A DNA stretch of 64,000 nucleotides from Zygnema cylindricum (GCA_037447655.1 JBBHKE010000248.1:1-64000), one strand, 5' to 3'; shown: positions 46,960 through 60,100, counted from the stretch's first letter. The notes: a model not told the origin generated them from the letters alone. A program made the numbers and translations.

Positions 46960-47726
46960 CTGGTCAGGGCAAGAGGAGAGTCAAGGCCGGAGAGGTTTGA
47001 CTGCTTAAGAAGCAATACAAAGTGAAGAGTCCGAGGGTCCCAAGCTACGAAAGTTCCAGAGTTTCACAGTTAGTCAACTAAAAATTACCCGGAAACTTGT
47101 AAATACTTTATATATCTGTAGGTGTAAAATCTCCAGCTTTTCCGGCTTCAAGCATCATTTATTCATTTGACACTCCACATAAAGCACGTTCAACGCTGCT
47201 TGTGCGGCAGACTCAAATCGACGGTCCAAAATATATCGTCTCTGAGCCACCTTATGATTCCCGATTGAAGTCCAGTACTCCACTCTACTGCCCGAAAAAA
47301 AGTGCCGGCAAAAGTCCTGCTGCTTTGTCGTTTAACTGGAGTACAAGGAGACAAAAATCGTACAGGAGTACCACGAAAATTACACGATTACGGCAAAGTT
47401 TCGGAACACAGCACGTCGTTTTGCGCGATGACCCGATTCTGGGCCAAATGGTTTTAGCCATTCGCCACGCTGCAAGTAACAACAAAAAAGAATATAAAAT
47501 TAAGGGAAGGACAAAAATATCTAAGTTTCATGTACATGTATGTAATATATGCATTATGTATATTCTTAAATTTACCAGAATTTGAACCATGAAAAAATCG
47601 GGTAAAACTAAAACGGGGGTCAATCAGCTATATCAGCGTAGATTCTTTCAACATAGATTATCTTATCATACGACAAACAACTTGGCAGAATGTCTGTACT
47701 TTATATACAGAAAGTACAGTCATTAA

Positions 47727-48390
47727 GGGTGAACCTCCATCAGCCGAAAAGTGGGGTTCATTACTGGAAAAAGTGCATTTTCGTACAGATCTAGCTCATT
47801 TTCGTACAGGGTCGTACTGTTTGTTTTTTTTGTTTTATAAAACATGATTACTGGAGATTCGTCAAGATTCTCCAAACTTTTGGGCGACAACGTCGACCGT
47901 CCGATTATGAGTTTTCGAAGCAAAAGGTCACTTCGTCCAGCTATTCGCTAGGAGGACACTAGCCAATCGCCGGACGTGTAAAACGTTTACGCGTGGAAAG
48001 GCCACGTACGAGCCGCGCGCCATCGGACATTTGCCACGCGCCTTCGGACAGGCGGGAATCAAATCCAACGAAAGCCACCAAAAAAATCTTTGTTGAAGAA
48101 TGTGCCGTGACGCCTCCTCCAAGATCCGCTGACATCCGGAATTTGCGGCGCCACGACGAAACACGAACGACAAAATCACAAAACTACTACAAAAAATACA
48201 AAACACGAACGTACAAGTTGTACATTCACGTAATTTAATTTGCGGCTGGATGTACGGATACAAGTTCAGATATTGTGCTTTTGGAATCTTTGACTGCTCG
48301 CCATGAACCTACGTGCATCCAATCGAAAGAAAGCACGTACGCGATAGATTTCATTGCTGACACGACCTGATGGAGAAGTGAACGAAGTAT
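47727..48390. mobile_element. Probable PIF-like element, right end damaged
   Basis: The left end GGGTGAACCTCCATCAGCC follows TAA, and CGAAAAGTGGGGTTC matches the subterminal sequence of the element at 35979-36709. A CTGATGGAG that would belong to the right end lies at 48368, but the expected GTTCACCC is missing; the next element starts at 48393. Confidence 0.5.
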
Positions 48391-48392
48391 TA

Positions 48393-49128
48393 GGGTGCGT
48401 CTCTATGTACTTCAAACTTAGAGATTTTTTTTTGTTTTTTAGCGCAGATCCGGCGGACCCGGATTTCGGGTGTCCCTATGTGTACCAAACGAAGTTGTCA
48501 CTTAAGGGCGTGACGCTTGTATACGTCGACAATGCCCCTGACGGTTGTTGACAGTGTACAATCAGTGATGACGCACCAAATTGTACAAAATTGCCTTGAA
48601 CGTCGCGAGAATGCGAGGCAGCGTGAGAGAGGCGGCGTGTGCGACTTCCTGGGGCGCCCTCAGAGATTTCTCAAGATTTCGTCAAATGGCATTCGAATTT
48701 TCAGACCCCTGCAATGGAAAAGTCCGTACTGGAGGAAACGCGACAAAACAAAACAAATTGTGTACTTTGTTGGACGCAAACGGACAAAACATAACGAATA
48801 GTGTACCTTCCGCCGTCGCTTGAATTCGTTTTAAATTTTTGAAAAAAACATTACACGTGCGAATACGTGTTCCAAAAATACTTTGTTTTAAAACACATCG
48901 GCCCTGTATTTTAAATAAAAGTTTGAGGATGACGTTTTTTGGCGTGGTTGTGGGTCGAAGAACACAAGACGACAACATGTAGTACATTTTAAACTCGATG
49001 ATGACGCAAAATGTACTTCTCTTTTTTTTTTTTTTTTTTTTTTCGGTTGAAACTTACGCGGTACGGCTCTAAGTTTTACAGGAAAACGACAGGAAAAAAC
49101 CCTTACTTAAGCACACAGAGACGCACCC
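48393..49128. mobile_element. PIF/Harbinger-like element, 736 bp, relative of 34694-35474
   Basis: Ends GGGTGCGTCTCTATGTAC and CACAGAGACGCACCC. Flanks are TTA on the left and TAA on the right, both within the TWA preference. The interior shares with the 34694 element GATCCGGCGGACCCGG, CGCTTGTATACGTCGACAAT and GGCTCTAAGTTTTACAGGAA, in the same order. The open frames inside show no transposase. Confidence 0.85.
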
Positions 49129-49584
49129 TAAGGCACTTTCGCACTACACACTACTGTACGCACTGTACGCACTGAAAGTATTATACAACGCAGTACGCAC
49201 TAAATATTGTAATACAAACATGCAGTCAGTGAAAGTATCGAAGATTTGATCCACTTTTCAGAGCAAATCGTACGAATCGTACAGATCTGTTCGTACAGTT
49301 TGCACAAAAAATGTACGATTTAGGGTTACTGTACTCTCCAAATTAAGCAGATTTCGTCAACGTGATTATTTAAAATTTTATGCGGGAGGGATCCATGGTT
49401 GCCTCAACTCAAATTTGACTGCAGTTTAAGAATTTTGACTACCGTACAGTATTGTAGCTCATTTTGTCGTTTCTGCTACCGTACGTCAAGATCCGTAGGT
49501 ACGGATGGAAGATACCGAATTTTGATGACCACTTTTCTCCGAGATCCAATTTTGTTTTCATTCAAAAGACAAGATTTGGCATTC

Positions 49585-49945
49585 TAGGAGGGCAGGGAGA
49601 GAGGGTAGAGAGGGTAGAGAGGGTAGAGAGGGATCGAGAGAGAGAGAACGAGTGAGACGAGAGAGACAGAGAGGGAGGTAGAGGCACAGAGGGAGGAGAG
49701 AGGAAGGGAGAGAGAGGGAGAGAGAGGAAGTGAGAAAGCAAAAAAGATAGTGCAAGAGAAAAAGAGGGAGAAAGAGAAAGCGAGTGAGAGAGAGAGAGAG
49801 GGAGAGAGGAAGAAATGGAGAGCGAGAGTTAGAGGAGTGCATGGGATCGTGTTAGAGAAAGAGAAGGGGGGAGTTACTGAGGGAGGGAGGAAGGGAGGGG
49901 TAGAGAAGGAGGAGAGGGAGAGGGAGAGGGAGAGGGAGAGGAAGT
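49585..49945 (+). repeat. Polypurine GAGAGGGA tract
   Basis: Starts with four GAGAGGGTAGA units, then GAGAGAGA, GAGGGAGG and AGGGAGAGGGAGAGG words for about 360 bp. Likely mutable and capable of H-DNA. Open frames are compositional. Confidence 0.9.
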
Positions 49946-50519
49946 ACCTGAGGGAGTGGAGAAAATGGCTAAGCCTGGGAGATGTTGCCTCTTCCTTCTT
50001 TTTATACTTTTTTTAAAAGGTTTGTCTCATCTTTCAATTTGACCAGAAAGGGATTTGATTCATTTTTTTTTTTGTTTTTTTTTCAATTGAAGGAAGTCAC
50101 ACTAATTTCGCCTGTCATATTAAGTTTTTTGTTTTCTGGACTTTTCCGGTTTTTCCTAAACCCTAAAAATGCTTTTTCTCTCCTCTTGTTCTTCTGAACG
50201 ATGATTACAAGAAGGGAAATGTCAGTCTTAAATTTATTTTATAGATTTGTTTGGTTTTTAGATCTATAATTATTTTGTAATCTGAAACCAAAAAACCATT
50301 GTAAATTGAAATCTCTATTCTCTATTTTTTTTATTTTTTTTGCACCGTATTTGAGCCCTTTCTGCACGTCTTTTATTTGTTATCGTTATTATTGTTATTG
50401 TTATCATCATGGTTATTATTATTATTATTACTATTAATATTAATAATAGATATTGTTATTATTGTTGTTATTTGTTTTTTTATTCTCATTTGTCCTTTAT
50501 TAAAAGTTTTGGCAATGGG

Positions 50520-50745
50520 GCAGGCTTTTGGCAGCAACGCTCAACTTTTTCACATGCCTCTTTTTTGTGGAAAAAGTGACCAGAGATGGAAAAAATGAAT
50601 TTGTTTTTTATTGATTTGTTATTGTTTATTTTTTTCGATTATTACTTATTATTTTTGAAAGGTTTTGCAGGATGTTCATCTTTCTAACATGAGATATTTG
50701 AGAGAAAAGAAATTTGGCACCAATTGGCGATGGGGAAAATGACTT
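50520..50745 (+). pseudogene. Two decayed copies of a TPST exon start
   Basis: The real exon at 50947 begins TTTTGCAG/AATGTTCATCTTTTTC and continues to GATGGAAAAAATGA. At 50661-50745, GGTTTTGCAGGATGTTCATC is followed by ACATGAGATATTTG and GGGGAAAATGA. At about 50529-50598, TTTGGCAGCAACGCTCAAC is followed by CACATGCCTC and AGAGATGGAAAAAATGA. Acceptor AGs lie at 50534, 50670 and 50946. The middle copy is frameshifted and interrupted by stops, so it cannot replace the exon. Confidence 0.7.
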
Positions 50746-50946
50746 ATTATGTACTTTTCTATTATTATTTTTTTATTGTTTGTTTGTTTATTATTTATTG
50801 ATTAATTTCTTTATTGATGAATTAAGTAATTTATTTATTAATTGATCGATCGATTGATTTATCTGTTTATTTATCTATATATCTATTTCTTGGTTATCCG
50901 TTTATCTATTTATGTATGGTAATTATTACTTTGAAAGGTTTTGCAG

Positions 50947-51127
50947 AATGTTCATCTTTTTCCCATGAGATATGCGAAGAAAAGGTGTCAAAATGGCACA
51001 AAATGGAGATGGAAAAAATGAAATCTTCGGAATCGGATACCGAGGGCCGTCGAAAATTGAAACCGCTTCTTTTTTTTTTGCATATCCCTCGAACCGGTGG
51101 CCGTACGTATCATCAATGGTACGGCAA

Positions 51128-51160
<33 letters not shown>

Positions 51161-54100
51161 CCCCTCTCTCTCCCTCCCTCCCTCCCTCCCTCCCTCCCTC
51201 TCTCTCTCCCCCGTTTCTCTCTCTGTTTGTACCAGTTCCTATCATCAATTGATTGGCAACTTCTTTGGTGTCTCTCTCCCTCTCTTGCTCTCTCTTTCTC
51301 TCTCCCTCTCTCTCTCTTCTCTCTCTCTCGTAACTATTATTTGTTTTCCGGGTTCTTTAGGCGTTTTATAACTTTTTTTTAATTGCTTGTAGGATTTTTT
51401 AGGGTTTTGCAGGGACTTCTAGGGCTTTTTTAATCGTAAATTGTAATCAGTACGGTACCACTCTAATTACGGTTTGTCTGAAATTGTATTATAGGGCCCA
51501 GCATTTTGTGATCGTGAAAAACTTCTATAATCTCTCTTTGTCTTTATTACTAAAACGAAACTGGTTTGGTTTTTCGTTGCTCATTTGATTAATGGACAAG
51601 TTTTGAACTAAACTTTTAGTCGAGTTACGAATTTGTTCTTTGTTTTGATTCTCGAATTTATTTTTGCAATAAATTACGAATTTATTCTTAATTCTTAAAT
51701 GAGTGATTTATTCTTAGTAGGTAACCCATTTACTGTAGAGACAAGCAAGATTTTGATTTTTTTTCCTTTGAAATCTTTCTTCTCTACAAATGTAATGCTC
51801 AAATCCACTTTCAAGTCGAGACTTCTTGTGACTTTCAAAATATAATTTTTTTTCTATTTTTTTTTGAAGTGTTTCTCTTGATTAAAAGCATAAGAATGTT
51901 TTTTAAACCTCACCATGTTAATCACACGATCTATCAAAAGTTTTCGGAAAGGTTTTTTGGGTTTTTAGGGTTTTTAGGGCTGTTAGGGTTTTAGAAAGAG
52001 AGAGAAAGACAGGGGAGAGAGAGAGAAAGAAAGAGAGAAAAGAGTGAGAAGGGGGGGGAGAGAGAAATGAGAGGGAGGGAGGGAGGGATTTGCCTTTCCC
52101 CCTCTCTCTCACACTTCTCTATTTTTTTTCGTAAATTAGTGTAACAACTTTCACATTACAATGGTACAAACCTAAAAAACCCCCAAAAATATAAAAAACT
52201 TTAAAAACTCTAAAAACTGACTAGTTTGTTTTTTGTATTGAATTTTTCAGCTTTTTAAAGGCTATTTTTCCACCGGATGAGAGGTGCCCTCGTTCCTACG
52301 ATATGCTTCGCTTCAATCCAAAGTGGGTAATAATCCCTCTTACCGTATAAAGGGCATATTTTATCCCTCCTTTCCACTCCTTCCCACCTCTTCCCTCTTC
52401 CCTCCTCTTCCATCTTCCCTCCTCTTCCCTCTTCCATTTTATCACCTCTTCCCTCAAAAATATCTCTTCAGGTTTCCATAACTTACCATATTTTTACCTC
52501 TCCTTCCCACAATTCTTCCCTAAACAAGATCTCTTCATGTTTCCATAACTTGCCCCATTCTTTACCTCTCCTTCCCACACCTCTCCTCTAAAAAATCTCT
52601 TCAGGTCTCCATAACTTACCTTATTTTTTCACCTCACCTTCTCACACTTCTTCACAAAAAAATACCTCTTCATATTTCCATAATTTATCCCATTCTTTAC
52701 CTCTCCCTCCCTCACCTTTTCCCTATAAAATATTTCATGTTTCCATAAAAAAAAAATCTGTATCTTTCCTATGCTTTCCTGTCTAGCATTACTTCCAGTC
52801 TAAATTTACTCTCGAGCATGGTCTTTTGTTTCTATACAGCCGTGTTTCAATTGTACCAATTTTCTTTTTTTGTAGTTCGTGACATGTGAGGAAATGGAAA
52901 ACCAGAAATAATTTGTTGGATTGTTTATATACTATAGTGGATTGTTTATATATTATAGTGGATTATTTATTTATCATAGTATTTACAGAAATTGCTAACA
53001 CTGACTATGTATATTTGCATGGATATATTTTTTTTTTACTTTATATGTCCACATGGATTACTTTTCAAATTTACTTTCATATTTATGTGCCAAACTCGTC
53101 TCTCTCAGTAAATCGTCCTTCGCAGGAAACCCGACTGCTGCCTCCTTGCGACTCATGATGATTGCAGTCAGATTTACTTACACTCCTTTATACATATTTA
53201 TACATGTTTATACATGGTTATTTACACTAATACATGTGTTACATGTTTATATGTTTATTTACACACGTTCCCATAAATACATATCTCATATTAAACACAT
53301 TAAACTCATATCTCCCTCAATAAATCATCCCTCGCAGGAAACCCGACTGCCGTCTCCTTGCGACTCATGATGATTACAGTTTAATGACTAAACTGCCTTC
53401 GGAGGAAACTTCTGTAGTAACAAATGTCAGAGATCCCACGGACAGACTCCTTAGTTCTTATGAATTTATGGTGGAAATTGCGGCAAGGTCTTTACGATGG
53501 ACTACGGGACTTAAAGAAAAAAGAGCAAAACTTGCGGCTCAACATGCGGCGAATAAGATAAGAACAGAGACAAGAAATGTGTGGCCTTGGAATTATCTCG
53601 TGCCGTTAGTGGAGGACGACGTCTGGGAACGGGTGAGTTTTTCATTTTCTTTTTTTTGTTTCAAGTTTTTTCAATTTTTTATGCACATGTTATATTTTCA
53701 GGATGAAAACCTATTGATATCGGAGGACGGTGTCTGGGAAAGGGAGGATTTTTCAGAAAACTATTTTTTTCAATTTTTCACGCTTACATTTATATTTTGA
53801 GGGTGAAATCCTATCAATCTTATCTATAATTGGCAAATTCCTTTTTGCTGCATTCAGTTCTATTCAAAATCCTCGATGGTTTTGTTTCACGAGTCTGATT
53901 AGAGTAAAAATTGTTTTAGAGATATAAAATTTAAGGTATTTAGGAAACTTACGCTATTACCATTGAAAGGGTTGATGCGAGGAGAATGAATGTCAGTTGA
54001 TTTTCGGCTAAAATAGGTATTAAAAAACGGTTAGAATAGAATTTACTTCAATATCTCATCACTCCTGACTAGTTGAATCTTACTTTTCCTCTTTTTTTTT

Positions 54101-57100
54101 CATGTTGAAGCTTTTTTTAGATTCACACGACCTCATCGATGGTTTTTTGTCTTTTTTCTGTTCTTAATAATAAGCTTTTCACTTTCTAAGTTTTTTTCAA
54201 AGGCATTTTTAAAGCTTTTGAAGAGTTTTTTTTAGAGTTTGTAGAGTCTTTTTAAGGTTTTTTAGGATCAATAATTTGAGATTTTTCGGGGGAATGCAAA
54301 AAAAAAAGTCTCTTGGTGAGAAGGGAGAGGCTTGGCCAGTAAGTCTTCTGACAGAGGACTATCCAAGGGTTTTTTTTATTTTGTTTTAGTGTTCTCTAGA
54401 GTTAATAATTTGAGCTTTTTTTCTAATGGTTTTTTAGGGTTTTTTTAATTTTATTTTAGTGTTCTCTAGAGAATAATTTGAGTTTTTTTTGGGATGATGC
54501 AGAGAAATAAGTCTTCTGGTGAGAATGGAGAGGCTTGGTCACGAAGTCATCCTGACAGAGGACCTTATGACTCTCCTCGTTTAGTAATGTCTTTAAGAGA
54601 TTTTGCGGACAATCCAATTGTAAGGGACACTATCGAAAATGGGGGTACAATGCAGGTATAATTTCTCTTCCCTCCCCTCCCGGCTGTCCCCTTCCTTCCC
54701 CTCCCGTCCCCTCTCTTCCCGTCCCCTTCCCTCCTCTCCTTCTCTCCTCTCTTTCCTCTCCTTGTCATTCTTCTGTTCGTCTCTCCTTTTCGTTCTCCTT
54801 CTCCTTCTCCTTCTCTCCTCTCCTTCTGCTAATGTTACATAATGCCTCTAATTAGTAAAACCCTTAAAAACCCTGAAAAATAAAAGAATATTCCGGATTA
54901 TGGAACTCTTGTTATATTATGTTTATAACTATTGTCTCTAATTATCGTCTCCTAAATTACTGTCTCTCTAGTTATTATGACTCTAGATATTGTATCTCTA
55001 GTTATAATTATTGTGTCTCTAGTTATTGTGTCTCTAATCTTTATATGAAATAGCCATTCCGTCCAAATACTTCTTTTCTCGTTTGTTCGATTTGCACCTA
55101 ATTTTGTTTTGGATGGACATTAAGTACAAAATTAAAAGGAAGAAAGGAAGATAAAAAGGTGTATACCAATTCATGTACTGAAAAAGGGGCATATGTTTGT
55201 ATAGTTCATACTCTTTTCCTTCAGTGACAATTATAGTCCACAGTATTTTTTGTCTATGGCTCAGAAAACTACATTGTTCGTTGCTGTTAGTGTTAATGTC
55301 TCTAATTCAATTGATTGGTTTTTGACCCAAAAGCGTAAATTAGTGTTTATAACACTATTTGGTTAAGTGGCTCATAATGAACCACATGGCAAAACATAAT
55401 TTAGTGTAGTCAGTTTTACTTAAGTGTTAACATTAATAATTCACTAACTCTAATGGCGATGGGCGTTGTAGTGTTTTTATTCAGTATGGTTTAGAATAAA
55501 TTCAGTCATAAGTTATGACTCTATTAAAGTTTTACCTTTGTTTTGAGGTAAATCATACAATTTGTACAGCTTTTTTAGTAATTGTACATACGGTTAGTCG
55601 CAAAACTGTGTGGTTCACTCTTAACATGAGGCTAAATTTCTCCTGCCTTATTAGTCTATGAGAGTTGTACACCTTTCACCACTAATTAGTTTTAACCGCT
55701 TTATTCTGGACTTAAGTCCGTTTCATGGCTTAATAGGTAGATAAAATAATATCTGGTTTGGTAAAAGATGTGCCCGATTTGAAAACATTACACTTGGAAT
55801 TGCATGAACCGGCATTATTATTTTGCAAATAAAATATTTACAACATCTGATATAAAAAAGGACAAAACTGATCCGAGATTGTAGTTCAAAAGTACACCGT
55901 GAATCGTTTTTAGCGTTAATAACGCTAATTCGGCGCCCCCCAAATTTTGACCCTCGAACCTAAAATAGAGTTAATTGTTTTTTTTTTGTTAATATAAGTA
56001 CTGTTTAATTATCGTTAATAATTTTTATTTGAACAGTTTTTAAATAGTGTAGTGTACTAAATGTGTCAGTCCGTACTAAAATTGCTCGTTATTTCGTACA
56101 ATCGCAAAGAAAGAGTGTCGGGCAAAGGCGTTGACGGGCGAAAGTGAGTGCGTCGACACGAAAAAGCGCAGGCAGTTCTGATTCCTACTGATAAAGACGG
56201 GGGAAAATCATGCGAACCTGTTCACACATGTTCAAACGTCGATTATGTGAACACAGGGTATAACAGCTACACCGCGAATCGCTATTAGCGTAGAATTTTT
56301 TTTAGCGTATAAAAATAATTACCGTTTTTAACGCTAATTGGGAATTTGAAAATTTTCAAAGAAATCATTTACTCTAATTAGAAATTAGGGTTTTTTTTAA
56401 ATAGTATGGATAATTCTATTTGAGAATTTGGGAAAAATTTGGGGGAACCGAATTAGCGTTCAATATGCTAATAACGATTCGCGGTGTACACTATGGGAAA
56501 AATGTACCCAAATTAGAGTTGTGCATAAATTATAGTTAATTTTTTCTTGGCTAAAGGCCTTGAGCACAAGTTAGAGTTAATAACATTAATTGTTTTTTTA
56601 CACTAATTATTTCTTAACACTCATAGCAAGCCTACAGTCTGACGAGTATGTACGGAGAAAAATGAGTTTAAAGGCTGAAGAAAACAGTAACACTAATAAC
56701 AATCTGACGTGTAATTTGCAATACCTTTTTTAGTTTAAAGTTCACATCAAAATATTGATTTTTTAAAACCATCCATAGACAATAATAGCATCATTGCTGA
56801 TTATTGGCTATGCAAACGGTACAAAATGAAAACCCTTATTCGAGAAGCAGAAAAATGAAAAGCTGATTACATTAGTGTAAAACGCTCGTAGTGTAACTAG
56901 CTAGTTTAAATAAATTTCTACAATTTAAATATATATTGCAGAGTTTGAAGCAGCATGCAAGTAGAAGCCGTGTTGCGGATATTTTTTCCTGCATAATGTT
57001 GTGTCCGTTTCCAGAAACCATCCAAGAACAGATCCTGAGCAGAAAACAACAAAAAATGTGACTCTATTATGAGAGAGAATATGGAAAACTGAAAATGCAA

Positions 57101-60100
57101 TATTGTTACATGAGTGTGAAATGCTTTTTGTGCATGTGGTCGGGAGAGGGAGAGGGAGAGGGAGAGGGAGAGGGAGAGGGAGAGAGGGAGAGGGAGAGGG
57201 AGAGGGAGAGGGAGAGGGAGTGTGGTCGGGAGAGGGAGAGGGAGAAGTTATCGAAATAAACAATATTTCTTGAATATGAACCTTTTACAGGTCGCGGGAC
57301 TGACGAACTACTCGTGTGTCGAGGATGCAAATCTTATGAGAAAATGTGCCGTGACATATAAAGACATGGGGGACCTGGTATTGGAGGTGGCCAAGGTGAG
57401 AGGATAATTTTAAACTGAAAAACAAAGAGAGGGAGAGAGGGAGAGGGAGAGGAGAGGATAACAAGATCCTACCAATCGAATGATGTTCTCTACCGATCTT
57501 TTTCTAACTTGAACTTTTCCTGACCTTTTCTGTTTTTGTTTTTTTCTCTAACTTTTGTTTCCTGTTTTTAAACTTTTGGGGTCTTTCTAGGCGAGACTGG
57601 ATCGAATGTTGTATGTGGGCCTCACAGAATCGCATAAGGACTCGGCGCGGCTTTTTGCCCACGTTATCGGCCTCCCTCTTTCCTCTCGTGCCCAAATTAT
57701 GCCTTGTAAGTTTCAACGTTTTATTCTTTCATAACGTAAAAGTTTGAGTAATTATTTTTATATTGTTAGTTTTCAAGGAAGTATTCAGCCTCCCTCTCTC
57801 CTCTCGTACCTTCATTATGCCTTGTAAGCTTTAATGTTTATACTTTAATATAAGTACAGATATGAAATACTTTCTTACTATATTTTCCGAAGGAAATTCT
57901 TTGCTGAAGTTATGTCGTGTAAGTTTAAATATTTCTTTTCATAGTGTTAGTTTTGGAAGAAAATTATCACTCTCCCTCTCTCTTTTCTCTTGTCCAAATT
58001 ATGCCTTGTAATATTTATTGTTTGTTTTTATACTTAAGTTATTCGAAGGCCCGAAAGTTTGAATATTTGTTCTTTCGTTTGGTATTATTCTAAGGCTTGT
58101 ATGTTTAAATATTTATTTACAAGCTTTTTGTATATGAAGGAAGTAATTGATCTTCCTCTTTAGATCTGTACCCAAATTAAGAAAATTTATTCCATTGCTT
58201 ATTTATGTCAAGGAGATTTTGTGATCAAATTACGACTTGTAGGTTTGAATATCTATTTAGAGCTTTCTTAGATTTTTTTTGGTGTTTTTTAGATGCGTCT
58301 TTATACTTTTAATTCCCTAAAGGAATCTTTCTTTTCCACGCTATTAGTGGTCAGTAGTTAAGCTCCAATTTTCCGTTATTTTCCAAGTTTTTGTTGTCTC
58401 TGTCTATCTCGGTTAATAGGTAAAGCTTATGAAAGTTTACATAATAATACTATTTTCTCCAGGCCTTAACACAGTTTTGTTTTTCTGTTCTTTTTTCTTC
58501 TTGTTTTTTTTTTTTTTGTTTAATTTCCAGCCCACCATCACCCCCGTATGACGGCCGCCGACGTTCGAGCCATGGTGGACCGGAGGCAGATGCTCCGGAG
58601 GGAGGAGGGGAGGGGGAGAAGGAGGGATAGGAGGAGGTTTAGTACAAAAAGGAGGTTGGCACAATATCTTCAACATCACCAACATTCCGCGGACGCCGTA
58701 AACCCTAAACTCTAAAACCTAAACCTTGTAAAGGAGTTGTAAGGGTTTTTTAGAGTTTTTCTGGGTTTTTTGGGAATGGAGGGAAGGAAGGGGGGGAGGG
58801 GAGTTAGTGGCAAAAGGTCTTTGGGTCAACATCTCCAATAATCCTGAGACTCTTTGAGGACTGAAAAACCTTTTTTTTCTCAAGTTTTTAAGGATTTTTC
58901 ATGGTCAATCTAGGATTTTGTGGCAAATTTGGTAGAGATTTCTCACGATGTTTTTTCTTTCTTGGAGAGGGAGAGGGAGAGGATAAGGGGAGTTTAAGTG
59001 CTTCTCATTCCTTTTGTTTTGCAACCCTTAAATCTTTGAGGATAATGTTCATAAGAATACTAACTACTGAAATGAGAGCTTCAGGGAAAAAGAGTTTCTT
59101 CCTTGCCTCCTTTTTCTTCACCTCTTTTCTCCTCTTCTTGACTCTTACCTGCTCCAATCTCTGTTTCTTTGTCTCTTTCACTCTCCTCACACTTTCCCTT
59201 TCTTTTCTCTCTATCCCTCTCTCTCCCTTGCCCTCTAACCCAGCCTGTGTTCTGTCTTTCTCTCTCTTCATACTTACTCTCTCTGTTTTCTTTTCCTCTT
59301 TCTCCCTCTTGTTCACTGCCCTCTCCCTCTGCACCAGCCTGGCGTAACTCTCCTCCAGCACTACCACCGGTGTGTGGCGATGCAGAGAGGAAGATATAAG
59401 ACTCGGAGGACTCAGGCTCTCCAAACCATCTCTCCCATCACTTTTTCATATGAGGTAAGACTCTTTCCTTCTCTGTTTCCTTCTCGGTTTGCTTCTCCGT
59501 TTCCTTCTCCCTTTCCTTCTCCCTTTCCTTCTCTTTTTCCTTCTCTTTTTCCTTCTCCCTTTCCTTCTCAGTTTCCTTCCTCGTTTCCTTCTCCCTTTCC
59601 TTCTCCGTTTCCTTCTCCGCTTCCCTCTCCGTTTCTTTCTCCTTTTCCTTCTCCCTTTCCTTCTCCGTCTCCTTCTCCGCTTCCTTATCCCTTCCCCTCT
59701 CCGTCTCCTTCACCCTTTCCTTCTCCATTTCCTTCTCCTTTTCCTTCTCTCTTTCCTCCCCCATCTCTTTCTCCGTTTGTTTCTCCCTTTCCTTCTCCGT
59801 TTCCTACTCCCCTTTTCCTTCTCTGTTTCCTTCTCCCTTTCCTTCTTTCTTTCCTTCTCCGTCTCCTTCTCCGTTTCCTTCTCTGTTTCCTTCTCCACTT
59901 CCTTCAAAACCCACTCTTCTTTTTGTTTCAAAGTTTGTCACCAGAAAAAAAAAAAAAAAAAACAAGAACCTCACTGATTGAGATAGTTTCTTTAGCTTAC
60001 TTAAAACAAAACCTTGTCAGTTTTTATGTCAGTTTTTAAGAATGTCAGTTTTGTTTATGTCAGTTTTATGTCAGTTCTTAAGAAAGTCGTTTTCAATTTA

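Larger units (their letters stand above)
46960..50515. other. Intergenic between the divergent CCaMK and TPST genes
   Basis: The two genes point away from each other, so both promoters should lie here, together with the missing first exon of TPST. Two PIF-like elements (47727, 48393) and a long polypurine tract (49585-49945) fill much of it. No other coding segment is supported. Confidence 0.5.

Noticed and set aside
47202-47585. 127-residue open frame upstream of CCaMK
   Set aside because: No recognisable domain, irregular composition and no splice partners; possibly part of the divergent promoter region.
49982-50197. Hydrophobic open frame that could be the missing TPST signal-peptide exon
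   Set aside because: Too Phe/Leu-rich from T-runs and without a donor in the phase required by the exon at 50947; not enough to support a call.
53053-53370. Open frame containing two similar ends (ETRLPSPCDS)
   Set aside because: The similarity is real but comes from the duplicated acceptor region read in the wrong frame.
59374-60039. 221-residue open frame running through a Pro/Ser/Phe repeat
   Set aside because: Only the first 80 bases are a real TPST exon; the rest is the polypyrimidine minisatellite in the following intron.
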